Below, in pieces: positions 52,437 to 64,000 of a DNA stretch of 64,000 bases (within the stretch, counting starts at the first letter, position 1; the number at the start of each line of letters is the position of its first letter). The translations under genes were made by a program, and so were the position numbers. The stretch lies in assembly GCA_022478985.1 (NCBI GenBank), contig JAKSZP010002679.1, positions 1-64,000 of the forward strand, read 5' to 3'. This DNA comes from Massospora cicadina. Taxonomy: Eukaryota > Entomophthoromycota > Entomophthoromycetes > Entomophthorales > Entomophthoraceae. The notes under the pieces are model-generated. The model was not told the DNA's origin, searched no databases, and saw only the letters and a list, made by a program, of their open reading frames with translations.

Positions 52437-53604
52437 TGTCAGGGAGCAGTTGGGCAAGTAAGGCACACCTTTTTCCTGACCATGGTGTACATTGCACCTC
52501 ACTCCATGTCACATGGTTGGCTGGACCTCAGTTTTGAAAACAAGGAGGCAGCAGATGAAGCTGCTATAGTATGCATAGTGATCAACCTCCCCAAAGGACA
52601 ATGGGTTGTTGAAACCAAATGCACCAGATGGACAAAATCCAACCAAATTTTCCTCACATTTGACTTTTTGCCTACTATGGTAAAATGTGCCATTTTGAAA
52701 CAACACCTGAAAGATGGTCTCACCATATATAGCAAAATACAATCTTTCAAAATGCAACAATTCATGCTGATGCCACACCTGTGCATTGGCAAAGCCATCA
52801 CAGTTCTAACCCCAACCAAGGAGATAGTGAAGGACCTAACCCAGATCCCGCACTCCACATATATTGATATTGAAGGGCATACCACCCACCCTTTCCAGGT
52901 AACTGTGGACAGTGCACCCCCCATCTGCACCCACTGTGATGCGTTTGGCCATAAGGCACATGCATGCCCTACCAAGGAGGGCATCACATTCCAAGAACAC
53001 CCCTCAGCAGCCATGGCCAGCGGAGAGGTGCACTACAAACCAACTGCAATCACCAAAGAGGCTTTCCCGTGGGGAGCACAAGGCTGCTACCTACTGATAA
53101 AACCTATTCCCTGCAAGAGTGGAAGAAGGCCAAGCAGGCCCACAGGGCACAGCCAAGGAAGCAGCCAAAGTCACCACTGCTATCCCACACTCCCAATGCC
53201 AGGAGGACATCAAAACCTTCACTGTGGAAGCAACTTGGAAATCCCTCAACCAATCAGATTGGGAAGCCCATGCTGATTGGGCCACCCAATCTGAGGATCC
53301 AATGGGTGACTCAATATCACCTGATCTTTGCAACCAAGCTCCAGTTGAAACTGACTTGGGGTCCAACCTACCTGAAAATTTTTTTTGACCCAATCACTGG
53401 TGCACCAAACTCATCTGCACTGCAAAAAATTTGTTTGACATCGAGGAAACAAAAAGTGAAGGCAAAAGCTAACGCAGAAATTTCTGCTTAAATTAACAAA
53501 ACTACTGATAGCATTGCTGCAAACACCCGCGCTGCCGTGAAGGCCTGTGGGGATCCAGAGGAGGCTAGTGGGCCCAGGTGCCCACCCCTTGCACCTAAGG
53601 TGCA
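52437..53604 (+). pseudogene. LINE 2 ORF1, internally deleted
   Basis: The original ATG is at 52437 (MSGSSWASK), but a 245-bp deletion removes the N-terminal domain and shifts the frame. The remaining open part, 52482-53110, holds both RRM-like modules (GWLDLSFENK, FLTFDFLPTMVK) and an intact knuckle CTHCDAFGHKAHAC. After 53110 the frame moves twice (53119-53388, then to 53491). The boundary with ORF2 reads CAATG instead of TGATG. Confidence 0.82.
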
Positions 53605-56600
53605 ATGGGGGAAACCTTCACTTTAGGGATGTTGAATATCGCCAGACTCAAGGCCTCACCATCCTGGGCTAGGAAACTGAGTTTTTTTACAAAAAAATTT
53701 ACCTGTGAATATTCTGGCCATCCAGGAGTCCCACTGTCCATGAGGTTCCAAGGATGCTTGGAAAACCATGCTCCTCCCATCCCTATGCTTTTGGTCAGAG
53801 CACTGTGGGGTGCTAGTTTGGAAAAACAATTTTTTCAATTTTTATTGTCAGAATCCTTTCTCAATGGCTGAGTCCTCATTGTCACTTTTTTGTGGGCTGA
53901 CGTGGCGCATGCTATTGTCAACATCTACACCCCAAGCTGTACATGAGAGCGTCAGGAATTTTTCTTGTCAGTCAAATCCCTCCTGTTACCCCCAGACCCT
54001 TTTGTAGTCAGCGACATGAACTGTTGGCTAAACACACCCACAGACTGTTGGCCTTCTTCCTCCCACGCCCCTCAGGGTCATGTAGAACTTTGCATTCTAA
54101 AGGCCACCCTTGGGTTAATGGATGTGCTGCCATGGCAAGCCCCGCTGCTCAAAAACATGATGCACCCCCACGTCCACAAAAGCCAATTAAGGTCCATGAC
54201 CCACACCGACCTTATCCTTATGCTGGCGAAATTCCAACCCCACATTTCCCACTTCAAAACAACAAAAATCAAATTCTCCGACCACTAACTGGTCTTGATA
54301 ACCTACCACCTATCTGTCACAGTGGCTAAGGCCCCACATTGGTGCAAACTCCACCCTCCCGAACTTGCATCACCAGGACTTTCCACTTGGGTGGAATCAG
54401 CAACTTTGGCAAAAGAGTTTGTTACACCGTTTTGTGTGGACCCCATCTCCACATGGTCAACCTTCAAAGAGGATACCATCCGCCACTCTCACCACCTCTC
54501 CTCCCAGTGCTCATGAGCCACATTGGCCATCATTTTGCGCGCTCTGGCAGAGTTGGCACACCTGGAGTCCAACATCCCAGCTACAGGCTACAGCCCTGCA
54601 TGGGGCCAGAAGTGGGCGGAATCAGCCATCCACCTCAACGCGCTCAAAAGGCAACACAAACATTGGGTTTGTGTCCAGTACAGGGCCAAATGCATTACAG
54701 AGGGTGACAAGTGCACCATATTTTTTTAAATTTTTTTTGCACCATGCCAGAGCGTGGCCTGCACACAGGTGCAAAGATCAAATGATTCCATCGTGGATAC
54801 ACCAGCCAAAGTGGCAATTGAAATACAAAAGTATTACTCTGAGTTATACTGATCCAATCCAACTCAGCCAGCTGAAGTGGTGGAATTTTTTGACCAAACC
54901 CACATCTGCACAATTTCCCAATACCTGGAAATAATGAATTTGATTACTCCAAATGAACTATGGACAGCCATCCGCGGTGCATCAAATTGGAAATGCCCAG
55001 GCCCAGATGGCATTCCATATGAATTCTATAAAAAGTACCTCAAATATATATCCCCACTGCTGCTTGCCTCACTTAACCAGAGCCTACTGGAAACGCGCCT
55101 CCTACCAGGAGGACATGAGGCCTTTACTGTCACACTCTTCAAAAAAGGGGATAAGCTTGACTTAGCTAACTGGCGCCCCATTTCTTTAACTAACACGGAT
55201 ACAAAAATTTTAACAAAAATCATGGCTAACCATTTAGGGATTATAGCATCTGCCACCATCTCCCCAGAACAATTTGGTTTCATACCCAGAAGGTTGATTT
55301 GGGACAACGTGCACTCTGTGGCTAATGCCAGTCCACAGCCTCTGGGGCACTTGTATTCTTGGACCAACAGAAGGCCTATGATAGAGTAAACTGGGAATAC
55401 CTCAGGGCCTGCCTCCATCAATTCCGCCTACCCCCTCGCTTCATCAACTGGGTAATGCTGCTCACGGAATCTGCAACAATGGCAGTGCGTGGCCCTGGCT
55501 TCCTAACAGAAGTAGTCCGCCCTCAAAGGGGCTTATGCCAAGGGGACCCCCTTAGCCCACTCTTATACAACTTCAGCTTTGACCCACTACTTTGAAATGT
55601 GAATGCCCAACTCACTGGGGTCCATGTACCAGGCCAAGCCCCAGTCAAGATGATGGCATTTGCAGATGACTTTGTGGTTGAGGTGTCTAATAATAAAGAT
55701 GCACGTGAACTTGAAGCTCTCATCCAGGAGTATTCCCGGGTAAGTAATGCTGCACTGAACGATTCCAAAACGAAATCATCCTCCTTGGTCAGTATCAAAC
55801 CTGCTGGGCCACAGCAACCAGTGCCCAGCCTGGCCCATCTGCTCGCACATGTGCTCGCCCTCCCAGCTCACCCCACACCGCCCCACTAATGCTCCCCTTC
55901 ATGCCATGCCCTACCATAGGGCCAGTCCGCCATCTGGGTGTGTGGGTGGAGGCAGGTGGGTACACATCAGCAGTAATGGAAAGTCATATTCTAGACAACG
56001 TGATGAAGCGCATCGCCTCCCTCAGAGCCCACCCTACTTCCCTTACTGGCAGGGTTGTTTAAGCCGACTCTATGCTCCTCTCCAAAGTCTGGTTTGGAGC
56101 CCGCGCCATCCCCTTCTCCCCAAGCTTTTTCAAATCCTTGTATGCCCTTCTGCAAGGATGGCTTTGGTCAGGCCGCCCACCACCAGTACAGCTAGAGGTC
56201 ATGTTTGGCCCTCATCATCATGGTGGCATGGGCCTGCTTGACTTCAAAGCCCATGCTGCCAAGATCCTGGGCACCTGGATTGTGGCTGTCACCGCCCCTA
56301 CGCTCCCCTCCCAACACTGGTCCCGCGTGGCCCACTCCAACTTCTCCCGCGCCTTGGGCCTTAACAATCCATTGAACCCTCACTCCTTGATGAAATACCT
56401 GGCTTCACACCCATTGGCCACAGGTCCTCACGGTACTAAACCCCACTACAAACGAATCCTCCTCTCCATGTGGAGCACTGAGTGGAGAATTTTTATTAGC
56501 AGACACACAGCCCAGAGATGCCACCCCTCTCCTCAGTTCACACAAGAGGTACAGGGGCTACCCATTCAAGATGGCTTGATCCCCACACGGCCCCATGTCC

Positions 56601-57253
56601 TATCCAGGGTGGACTACCTGCACATGATGGACATCCCTTACTCCATTGAGACCCAAAAGACTATCTGGAAATACGCACACCATCCTCTGTTGCAGCCTCA
56701 GATCCATTCCCATGTGTGGCGCTGCCTGAGGCGGGTGTACCATATGGCTGAGCGCTCTAATGCTTTACACTCATCCTGCACCATGTGTGGCCAGTATGGA
56801 ACGCTGTTCCACCGCCTGGAGAAGTGCCCTACCTCTAAAGTGATATGGCGTGAGGTGCAACGTCTGCTTTGCCAGGATCAGACACATCCCTTCAGTTTAT
56901 CTCAGGATATGTTTGCTTTATCTATGGTCTCACCTCTCCCACCCTCCCTCCATGCTCTGGTGGTCACAATCGCCATGTGGACCATCCACACGATTGTCTT
57001 GGATGCCATCAAAGGCTCCACCCCCACCCTCCCAGAAGCTGTCCACAGATTCTGGTCTCATTTGGTGGACCACTTTCAGGTGTGGATATTTGGATACCTC
57101 CCACCACATCACTGACAGCTGGTCTCCTCCTGGTTCCCAGTTTGGTTCATCAAATCAGACCCTTTCCTTTACACATGTTCAATTGTGGCTACGGCCTCCT
57201 CACACGTTCCCTCCCCTCCCCATAGTGGCGTTCCCGCTGGTAACAAGAGATAG
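53605..57253 (+). pseudogene. LINE 2 ORF2 (endonuclease, RT)
   Basis: Starts MGETFTLGMLNIARLKAS. Endonuclease to about 54340 (S-D-H at 54275, followed by TAA), RT at about 55080-55830 with QFGFIPRRLIWDN, QKAYDRVNW and an intact catalytic FADDF, thumb (FGPHHHGGMGLLDF) and finger CTMCGQYGTLFHRLEKC at 56790-56840. The last 347 codons (56072-57115) are open. Stops in other places (53869, 54270, 54849, 55594, 56060, 57113) and several shifts make it inactive. The end is set by TAG at 57251-57253. Confidence 0.88.
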
Positions 57254-57361
57254 CTTTGCTTCTCTGGGGTGCCTTCCCTGTTCTAAGTTTTGTTTCTTTT
57301 GGGTCAAATTTGGAAGTGTCCATCCCATGGTTGGCCTTCCTCACAATAAATATAAAAATAA

Positions 57362-57371
57362 TGATTGATAG
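57362..57371. repeat. Target-site duplication of LINE 2, right
   Basis: TGATTGATAG, identical to 52332-52341. Confidence 0.85.
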
Positions 57372-57809
57372 ATGGATTCAAATTTAAATTACTTTAATGT
57401 GATATACTGTGACAGCTTTAAATGGTTAATATTACCTTTTTAAGTGCAAACCAATTTATGTAAATGAAAGTTACTAATGCTTAGTAAGTTATGTTTTTTC
57501 AAGGCTGGTTTAGCATTTTAGACTTTACCTGGTGGATTTAAAAGCTTTTCTGTGACTTTAGTAAATAATTGTAAACCTTTAAAGGCTTCTCTGAAACTTT
57601 GGTAAATAACATAAATGCGTTCTAGGAGAGAGATGTCACATATATTACTGCTAGCTAAATTTCAGTTTCAACTTAGTTATTGGATTACTTTAGTTTGTTT
57701 CTATCTACAAAAACAAATGTTATAGAATAGTCTGTTGCAATTTAGCACATGGGCCGTGAAGTTTAGGCTAAAGCACATCGAATTCCTAGCTAATATTTCC
57801 TTATTTTAG

Positions 57810-58179
57810 GTTGATAAATTTAAGGCAATGGAGTCACAAACCACCCTCTTGTTCAATAGTCTGGATGAGTCAGACGATGAGGTTGAGGAACAGGAAGTTT
57901 TACTTGACAATAAGTTGTTTAACTTCTTTCCTTACCTCACCAAACATCTTACATTTGTTCTCTGCACTTGGATCATTTTGATTGTCCCAATAGTGATTAT
58001 ATCCATGGTTAAAAGTGTAGGTTTTGTTGATTATATAAAAAACAAGGTTCTCAGTAGTGGTTTAACCTTATACTATGATATCATCAGAGTTATGAAAAAC
58101 CTTTGTCTCATGATCCTTGCCATGAGCTTGATCTCCTTTATCATTGGGCTATTGCCAAGAATGATCATTTGGACCATGG
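57810..58179 (+). CDS. Probable host-gene exon, multi-span membrane protein
   Basis: An open frame bounded by splice-like sites: a TTTCCTTATTTTAG acceptor ending at 57809 and a GTAAGG donor at 58180. Translation starts V-D-K-F-K-A before the Met at 57828 and stays open to W-T-M-G. After an acidic segment (DESDDEVEEQEVLLDN) come two hydrophobic spans (about residues 49-68 and 95-117) with LP before a W-T-M-G end. The layout, acidic cytosolic N-terminus then several spans, and the residue pattern recall the N-terminal membrane region of fungal MscS-like (Msy) channels, but this is weak. Beyond the donor the frame runs into a dispersed repeat. This is the only non-transposon coding segment I support. 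Confidence 0.5.
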
Positions 58180-58204
58180 GTAAGGTGGCTCCCAGGAAGA
58201 CTGA

Positions 58205-58700
58205 GCTAGTTATAGATAAAATAAATTATGTCAAGATTCAAACAACTGACCTTCAATAAAATTTAAGTTTAGAGCCAAAAACTGAACTGATTATGCTAGA
58301 GGAGATATTTTTCAAAACCAATCGGACTTTTAATACAAGTTTGGATTCAGAATAATTTGCTAATTACCCAAATGACCACTAACCACTTAAAACCATTTAA
58401 AATATTAAATTAAATGAATTCTAACTGCTCAGCCATAGCTATATAGCAAACACCATAAAAAATATAGAGTTTTCACTTATTACATATAAACCTTTTTATT
58501 TTTAAAAATATAAATTAAATTTTTAAATGGACTTTTAAATTGTCATCCAAGACCAACGTCTGTAAAAAGTTTCAGAATTTTTTATCAACAATAAGTATCT
58601 GAAGTAGATCTTGTAATATTTGATTACAGACAGACATACAGACAGTCAAACCGATGTGACAGTGAGGTAAAGAAAAGTGTATAAAAAACCCTTATAACTT
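58205..58700 (-). repeat. Dispersed repeat with tRNA-like module, third copy
   Basis: 58223-58301 matches the tRNA-like segment (AAGATTCAAACAACTGACC ... GAACTGATTATGCTAG). It is followed by GGAGATATTTTTCAAAACC..GGACTTTT and then ACCACTAACCACTTAAAACC, TAAGTATCTGAAGTAGA and GATTACAGACAGACA. Box B is degenerate (GTTTGAATCTT on the minus strand). It lies in the putative intron just downstream of the exon. Confidence 0.7.
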
Positions 58701-59300
58701 TACCACCCAGCGTTTTCACGGTAATTTTTAGTATTATGGCAATATTCTACAAATTTATTTACTTGTAAAGGACCCTTCAACTAGCCCTCAATGGAAACTT
58801 ATCACCATGAATAATTTCATCAAAGGCGTTGACAATGGCTAGTGGTAAAGGATTAGCTTAAATTTCAAAGGGTTTGCAGGTAATCAACTTGCTTAACATT
58901 CACTTTGAAGTCCAGTTTTTATTTTTGTACTTCCTTCTTTTCTCATTTAAATTGGACCTTTTTTAAATACCTAGTTATAAGAATCAAAAGTTCTAAAGTG
59001 CAGGTATAAAAGCTTACTCCTAATGCTAACAAAGTTCAGGTTTGCAAGCCTTTTAAAATTAGTAATTTCAGATGGGCTTGCCTAAGGATATCACATGGCT
59101 AATGGGCAGATAGGGAACCCAAAAGCATAAGATGTTGGACAATTACAAGTCCAATATTGTAGTAAGAGTGTTTCTGCTCATAATTTGGAAGAAATCAGCC
59201 TAAAGACCCTGGTCAATTCTTGGAGGAATCCATTAAATTGAAGCAACAAGTTTAATAAAACTCTCAGCTCAATACCCCAAAGTTGGGTAATTGAATTGCA
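58701..59300. other. Non-coding sequence, nothing recognised
   Basis: No supported gene. The part from about 59150 may be LTR sequence of the following Gag remnant, but no LTR partner exists in the window to define it. Confidence 0.4.
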
Positions 59301-59811
59301 CCAACTATGTGGCAAATTCAGGAGAGCCCATTGGAGGCTCCTCCCCAGGCCACCACTAATTTCATGCAACCTACCCCATGGAGGCTGGCCTTTTTTATAG
59401 GGTCAGAAGGGGTATATCAAGGTGAAAATATTTTCATGGCCACTGATTGGGTAGAATTGATTGAATTATTATCTCATGGTCATATCCTGCCAAACAATAA
59501 CTTTACATCAGTTATCTCCTAAAGAGGTGAGTTTTCCAAGATCTAATATGTTAAATCATCATATTTTCTAATTCAGATATTACTAAGCCATCCAAACTTT
59601 GAGCCTTGCTAACTTATATACTAATTATTGTATTAAAAAGGGAATTCATTTTCTTACCTCCCACAAGGAAAATAAATATATTAAAACACCAACTTTCTAA
59701 TTTTTTATGCTTATTTATTTATAATTAATTTCAGTGGTTTTATTTCCCTCTTTGTTGGATTTTATGAAAAAAAGCACCATTGAGTATCTCCTCATCCAAA
59801 AATCAAAAAAG

Positions 59812-61010
59812 TGGTGCTCACTACAGGGACCCTGTATACCACTAAAATCCAGTTAACATGACAACTAACTTGGAACCAAGACAAGCTGCATTGAAGCAAC
59901 AACTAGCCAGTGCTTTGTCTCACCTCAAAAGGCTTGAGCAGCACTTATTGCAAGGCCCTTATGAGGCCTCCCCTGGTATCCATAAACCCCCTTTTAGGGA
60001 TAAGGTTACCCCAGGTGAGGGAAGTGTTTCTTCTTTCCTCTTTATATATGAAGTTTCTATAGAAGGGGCAACATAACACCTGACAATATTTTTTTCCCTT
60101 CTTGAGTCATGGCACTTAAGAGATAATTTTTCACATATGGTCACCCTCAGCATCTGGGCAGAGGTGAAGCAAGCACTAACTGAGGAATTTGGTTCCTACA
60201 AAGTTTGTACAGGCAAAAACAGGCCTTTATGTGTCTTATCCTGCAACAGAGTGAATCAATCGCCTCTTTTTCTAAATTCTTTTACATTAAAGCTCATCCT
60301 TATTGCTTGCAAAAATGCTACCCATAGATGATGCTATTGCAGCTATATTAGCTGGCTTGGCATCCCATCCCTATTTGGCAATGCACTCCTCTTCTATAAA
60401 GCGTTCATTTAAAAATGTATGAAATAGTAATGAAGCTTTACTAGAGGTGGCTGACCTTTATTAACTTGGCCCTATGAAAGGGTCTCTGAGTTAAACATCT
60501 ATGCTGACCAATTTAGCTTATACTAAAGCTGCTTTGCTCTGGAAATCTGCCCCTATGGAGTTGCCATCACACACTGCTTCTTTGAGTTTTTGTGTGCCCA
60601 TTAGGGCACCCAGTGCAGGCAACTTTGTGGGATGAAATCCAGGGTACTGCCCCCGCTGCACTGGGGCTGCTCAAACCTAACCACCACTGAAGTAGGCCCA
60701 ACCGTTGGTGGGGTGGCTTACTCCACACACACTGCTTCTTCTTCCTATAATGATAGTCATATGATAATGGCTGTGATGGGGCAGTGCTCTTCTTCATCTT
60801 CAGCTCCAATAACCCAGATGGTGAAAGCAGTCACCCCTTTGCCCTGCCCATCTTTTTCTCCAGAGCAGCCTTCCCAAGTGGTTTCAAAGCATGCTCCTAA
60901 GCCTAAACCCCTTTCTTGGGTACCAATCACCCCCACTAACTATGGGTTAAATGACAGGTGCTGGGATTTTTGCCTGTATTCCAAGCTGACTAGATCACCA
61001 TAGATCGCTA
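59812..61010 (+). pseudogene. LTR-element Gag remnant (relative of LTR-3)
   Basis: Begins with TGGTGCTCACTACAGGG (59812-59828), identical to the LTR-3 primer-binding site. An ATG at 59859 opens QAALKQQLASALSHLKRLEQ, a coiled-coil-like Gag start. Around 60150-60480 the mixed frames contain W-A-E-V-K-Q-A-L and DDAIAAILAGLASHPYLAMH-type sequence, matching the capsid of LTR-3 (DDAVAAVLTGVASYPPLVMH). A proline/serine-rich stretch follows to 61003. No protease or RT; no 3' LTR before LINE 3 begins at 61204. Plus orientation, opposite to LTR-3. Confidence 0.6.
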
Positions 61011-61296
61011 AGAGATAATTATCTTATGAAAAGTAAATTGGATATCACATGACCATAATTTTAGGGTAATAATGTTTGGGTGATTTTAGGTTATTTGCCT
61101 AGGTTGGATCTGTCAGGGATTGATCCAGATGAATACTTAAGATCTTGTCAGAAAAGTTGCCAAAAATAGGAGCATCAAATAATGATTAACTATCAGGCGT
61201 ACCACTTTTCTTTCTCGTTGCAAACACTTTTGCAACCCATTCAATTCAAGACTAAATCTAGTTTGATAATCTCATAGAGGGGATTAGTCTGCGCCC

Positions 61297-62717
61297 ATGT
61301 CTGGGAGCAGTTGGGCAAGCAAGGCAAGAGGAGCAGGCGGAAGGCCCGCGGCCTCTAACGTTCAAAAACACCCCGGAGAATCTGGCGGAATAGAAAAAAA
61401 TCTAAAAAAAACTGGTGGTCACAATTTCCCTGGAGATACTCGCATGGCAAGCACGATGCAACCAGTATTTTAATACGCCACATTCCCAGCCACTTTCGTC
61501 GGTGGAATTTGGAGTCCGTGTGTATCTGGACATCCAAAAAACGGCCCTATGGGAAAAATTTTGTGAAGATGTACACAAAATTTTCCTGACTGCGGTGTAC
61601 GTTGCACCTCACTCCATGTCATGCGGTTGGCTGGACCTAGGTTTTGAAAGCAAAATAGCAGCAGACAAGGCTGCAGCGGTGTGCGTAGTGGTTGACCTCC
61701 CTGAAGGGCAATGGGTCATCGAAACTAAACGCACCAGATGGACAAAATCAAACCAAATTTTCCTCACGTTTGACTTTTTGCCTACTATGGTAAAACGTGA
61801 CATTTTGGAGCAACACCTGAAAGATGGTCTCGCCATATATGGCAAAATACAATCTTTCAAAATGCAACGTTTCATGCTGATGCCACACCTGTGCACTGGC
61901 AAAGCCATCGCAGTTCTGACCCCAACTGAGGAGATCGCAAAGGACCTAACCCAGATCCTGCACTCCACCTTTATTGATATCGCAGGGCACACCACCCACC
62001 CATTCTGGGTAACTGTGGACAGCGCGCCCCCCATTTGCACCCACTGTGATGCGTTCGGCCATAAGGCACACATGTGCCCCATTAAAGAGGGCGTTACATT
62101 CCAAGAGCACCCCTCAGCGGCCATGGCCAGCGGAGAGGTGCACTACGAACCAACCGCAAGCACCAAAGAGGCTTTCCCATGGGGAGCACAAGGCTGCTAC
62201 CTATTGGTAAAGCCCATCTCCCCGCAGGAGCGGAAGAAGGCCAAGAAGGCCCATAGGACTGCGGCCAAGGAAGCGGCCAAGGTCACCACCACCATCCCAC
62301 ACTCACAACGCCAGGAGGACATGGAGACCTTCGCGGCGGAAGCAACTCAGGAATCCATCACCCAATCAGATTGGGAGGCCCAAGCCAAATGGGCCACTCA
62401 ATCTGAGGATCCGATGGGAGATTCGATCTCACCCAATCGCTGCACCCAAGCCCCAGTTGAAACTGACTTGGGACCTATCCCAACCGAAATTTTTTTTTTT
62501 GCCCCACTCGACGGTGCACCGAAATTATCCGCACCACAAAAAATTCGTCTGACGTCGGGAAAACAAAAAGCGAAGGCCAAAGCCAACGCGACTCTTTCCA
62601 CAAAAATTAACAAAAACCCTGATAGCGTTGCTGCTAATACCCGCGCTGCTGTGAAAGCCCGTGGGGACCTGGAAGAGGCTGGTGGGCCAGGGGCCCACCC
62701 CTCACACCTAAGGTGCG
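61297..62717 (+). pseudogene. LINE 3 ORF1 (RRM-like, CCHC), nearly intact
   Basis: ATG at 61297 (MSGSSWASKARGAGG). One extra A in an A-rich tract near 61405 shifts the frame; from 61406 on, about 430 codons are open. Visible parts: RRM-like module 1 (GWLDLGFESK, VVVDLPEGQW), module 2 (FLTFDFLPTMVK, LAIYGKIQSFKMQRF, KAIAVLTPTEEI), an intact zinc knuckle CTHCDAFGHKAHMC, the FPWGAQGCYLLVKP block and a basic Lys/Ala-rich segment. A one-base loss near 62690 and CGA at the usual stop let the frame overrun into ORF2 (to 62785). Known ORF1 proteins of this type bind and chaperone the element RNA. Confidence 0.85.
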
Positions 62718-64000
62718 ATGGGGGAAACCTTCACTCTAGGGATGCTGAATATCGCAGGACTCAAGGCCTCCCTATCCCAGGCTAGGAAACTGAGTTTTTT
62801 ACAAAATAATTTACCCATGGATATCCTGGCCATCCAGGAAACCCACTGTCCACGAGGTTCCGAGGATGCTTGGAAAACAATGCTCCTACCATCCCTATCC
62901 TTTTGGTCAAAGCACTGTGGGGTGCTAATTTGGAAAAACAATTTTTTCAAATTTACATCTTCAGAAACATTCCTAAATGACTGAGTGCTCATTGTCACCT
63001 TCTCATGGGCCGATGTTGCACACACAATTGTCAACATTTACGCCCCAAACGGTGCACAAGAGCGTCAGGAATTTTTCTTGTCAGTCAAATCCCTCCCACT
63101 ACCCCCCGATTCTTTCCTAATCGGTGACATGAACTGTTGGCTAACCTCACCAACGGACCAGTGGCCGCCCTCACCCCAAGCCCCACAGGGTCACATAGAA
63201 CTACGCGAACTAAAAGCCACCCTTGGGTTAATGGATGCGCTGCTGTGACATGCCCCACTGCTCAAAAACATGATGCGTCCCCACATCCACAACAGCCAAT
63301 TAAGGTCCATGACCCGCATTGACCTTATTCTAGCACCGCCGAAATTCCAACCCCACATCTCCCACTTCAAAACAACGAAAATGGAATTCTCCGACCACCA
63401 ACTGGTCTCGATAACATACCACTTACCCATCACAGTTGCAAAGGCCCCACTTTGGTGCAAAATCCGCCCCCCAGAGCTAGCGTCACCAGGATTTTCCACG
63501 TGGGTGGAAGAGGCAACTTTGGCAAAATTGTTTGTTGCACCATTTTGCGTGGACCCCATTTCCACATGGGCAACTTTCAAAAAAGACACCATCCGCCACT
63601 ATTGCCATCTCTCATCCAGATGCTCACGAGCCACATCGGCGGTTATATCGCGCACGCTGGTGGAATTGGCCCACTTGGAGTCCAACATTCTAGCCTCAGG
63701 ATATAGCCCTGCATGGGGCCAGAAGTGGGCAGAGGCAGCAGCCCACCTCAACGCACTTGAAAGGCAACACAAACATCAGGTTTGTGTCCAATACAGGGCC
63801 ACATGCATCACTAAAGGCGACAAGTGCACCACATACTTCTTCAAAAAATTTTTTGCACCACGCCAGAGCGTGGCCTGCACACAGGTGTGAAGATTGGATA
63901 ATTCTATTGTGGACACACTGGCTGAAGTGGCAATTGAAATGCAAAGATATTACTCCGAGTTATACCAAGCCAAACCAATTCAGCCGGCCAAAATGGCGGA
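62718..64000 (+). pseudogene. LINE 3 ORF2, endonuclease and linker (partial)
   Basis: ATG at 62718 (MGETFTLGMLNIAGLKAS). One continuous frame contains the whole APE-like endonuclease: MDILAIQETHCPRG (catalytic Glu), IVNIYAPNGAQERQEF, LIGDMNCWL, MTRIDLILAP and MEFSDHQLVSI. Three in-frame TGA codons interrupt it, at 62982-62984, 63246-63248 and 63888-63890; the last two stand at Trp codons of the other copies. No frameshift is seen in the 1.28 kb present. The RT lies beyond the window. Confidence 0.88.

Larger units (their letters stand above)
52342..57361 (+). mobile_element. LINE 2, near full-length copy
   Basis: Same family as LINE 1, with the same leader hairpins and 3' end (CACAATAAATATAAAAATAA tail). 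It is bounded by a 10-bp target duplication. Relative to LINE 1 it lacks 245 bp directly after the ORF1 start (junction at 52464, equivalent to LINE 1 30569-30813). It is more decayed than LINE 3. Confidence 0.92.
61204..64000 (+). mobile_element. LINE 3, best-preserved copy (cut by window end)
   Basis: Same family as LINE 1 and 2. The leader starts ACTTTTCTTTCTCGTTGCAA, with hairpin 1 (GTTGCAA/TTGCAAC) at 61217-61236. ORF1 and the first part of ORF2 are present to the window end, so the 3' end and target duplication cannot be seen. CpG-containing codons (CGA, GCG, CGC) are more often retained here than in LINE 1 and 2, suggesting a younger copy. Confidence 0.9.

Noticed and set aside
59307..59522. 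Gag N-terminal domain similar to LTR-3 28641-29030
   Set aside because: Only a few residues align (HG-I and a Trp region), and it would place the primer-binding-site match inside a gene; too weak to list.
62982..63890. TGA at Trp positions in LINE 3, hinting that TGA encodes Trp
   Set aside because: In other copies TGA also replaces Arg, Gln and Cys/Phe codons, TAG and TAA stops occur too, and frameshifts are common. Ordinary decay explains the pattern.

Overview
This window is eukaryotic and consists almost entirely of transposable elements. There is no bacterial gene organisation, no rRNA, no convincing functional tRNA and no CRISPR array. The element mix is two chromodomain Ty3/gypsy elements, at least six Tad1-like LINE copies (RRM-like plus CCHC ORF1, APE-type endonuclease, reverse transcriptase, CxxC...HxxxxC finger) and a rolling-circle Helitron. 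This suggests a large, repeat-rich fungal genome. Tad1-like LINEs and Tf1/sushi-type chromoviruses are typical of fungi, whereas the Helitron helicase and its 3' hairpin resemble arthropod-type Helitrons. An insect-associated fungus such as the Entomophthorales would fit both, but that is inference.

Layout. 1-80: LTR tail. 178-1822 (-): LINE C ORF1 remnant. 2290-10050 (+): LINE A, split at 5697-8248 by an unclassified element with permuted inverted arms. 10051-20990 (-): LINE B, split by Ty3-1 (12949-18914, target duplication GATGG). 22011-24636: non-autonomous Helitron copies. 24637-50579 (-): one RepHel Helitron of about 3.8 kb, expanded to 26 kb by later insertions. These are LTR-3 (25038-29938, target duplication ATGGT), LINE 1 (30447-35704, 15-bp target duplication) and LINE D (38247-50204), which itself holds Ty3-2 (43040-48285). 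50580 onward: a third Helitron end. 52342-57361 (+): LINE 2 (10-bp target duplication). 57810-58179 (+): one probable host-gene exon encoding a membrane segment. 58205-58700: dispersed repeat. About 59300-61010 (+): Gag remnant of another LTR element. 61204 to the window end (+): LINE 3, the best preserved LINE.

Most useful observations: (1) Helitron 3' CTAG termini abut 5' TC termini of the neighbouring Helitron at 24636/24637 and 50579/50580, giving a head-to-tail array. (2) Both chromoviral elements have a primer-binding site complementary to their own LTR (10 and 11 nt), two bases from the LTR, as in Tf1-type self-priming, while LTR-3 has a tRNA-type site. (3) Target duplications allow the nested insertions to be ordered in time. 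(4) A tRNA-like module with a box B recurs in the Helitron-associated repeats.

Nearly every element is broken by in-frame stops, many of them CGA to TGA, and by single-base frameshifts. No complete autonomous element is visible, although LINE 3 runs off the window end. Boundaries were read by eye; those with a target duplication are exact to a few bases, others to tens of bases.
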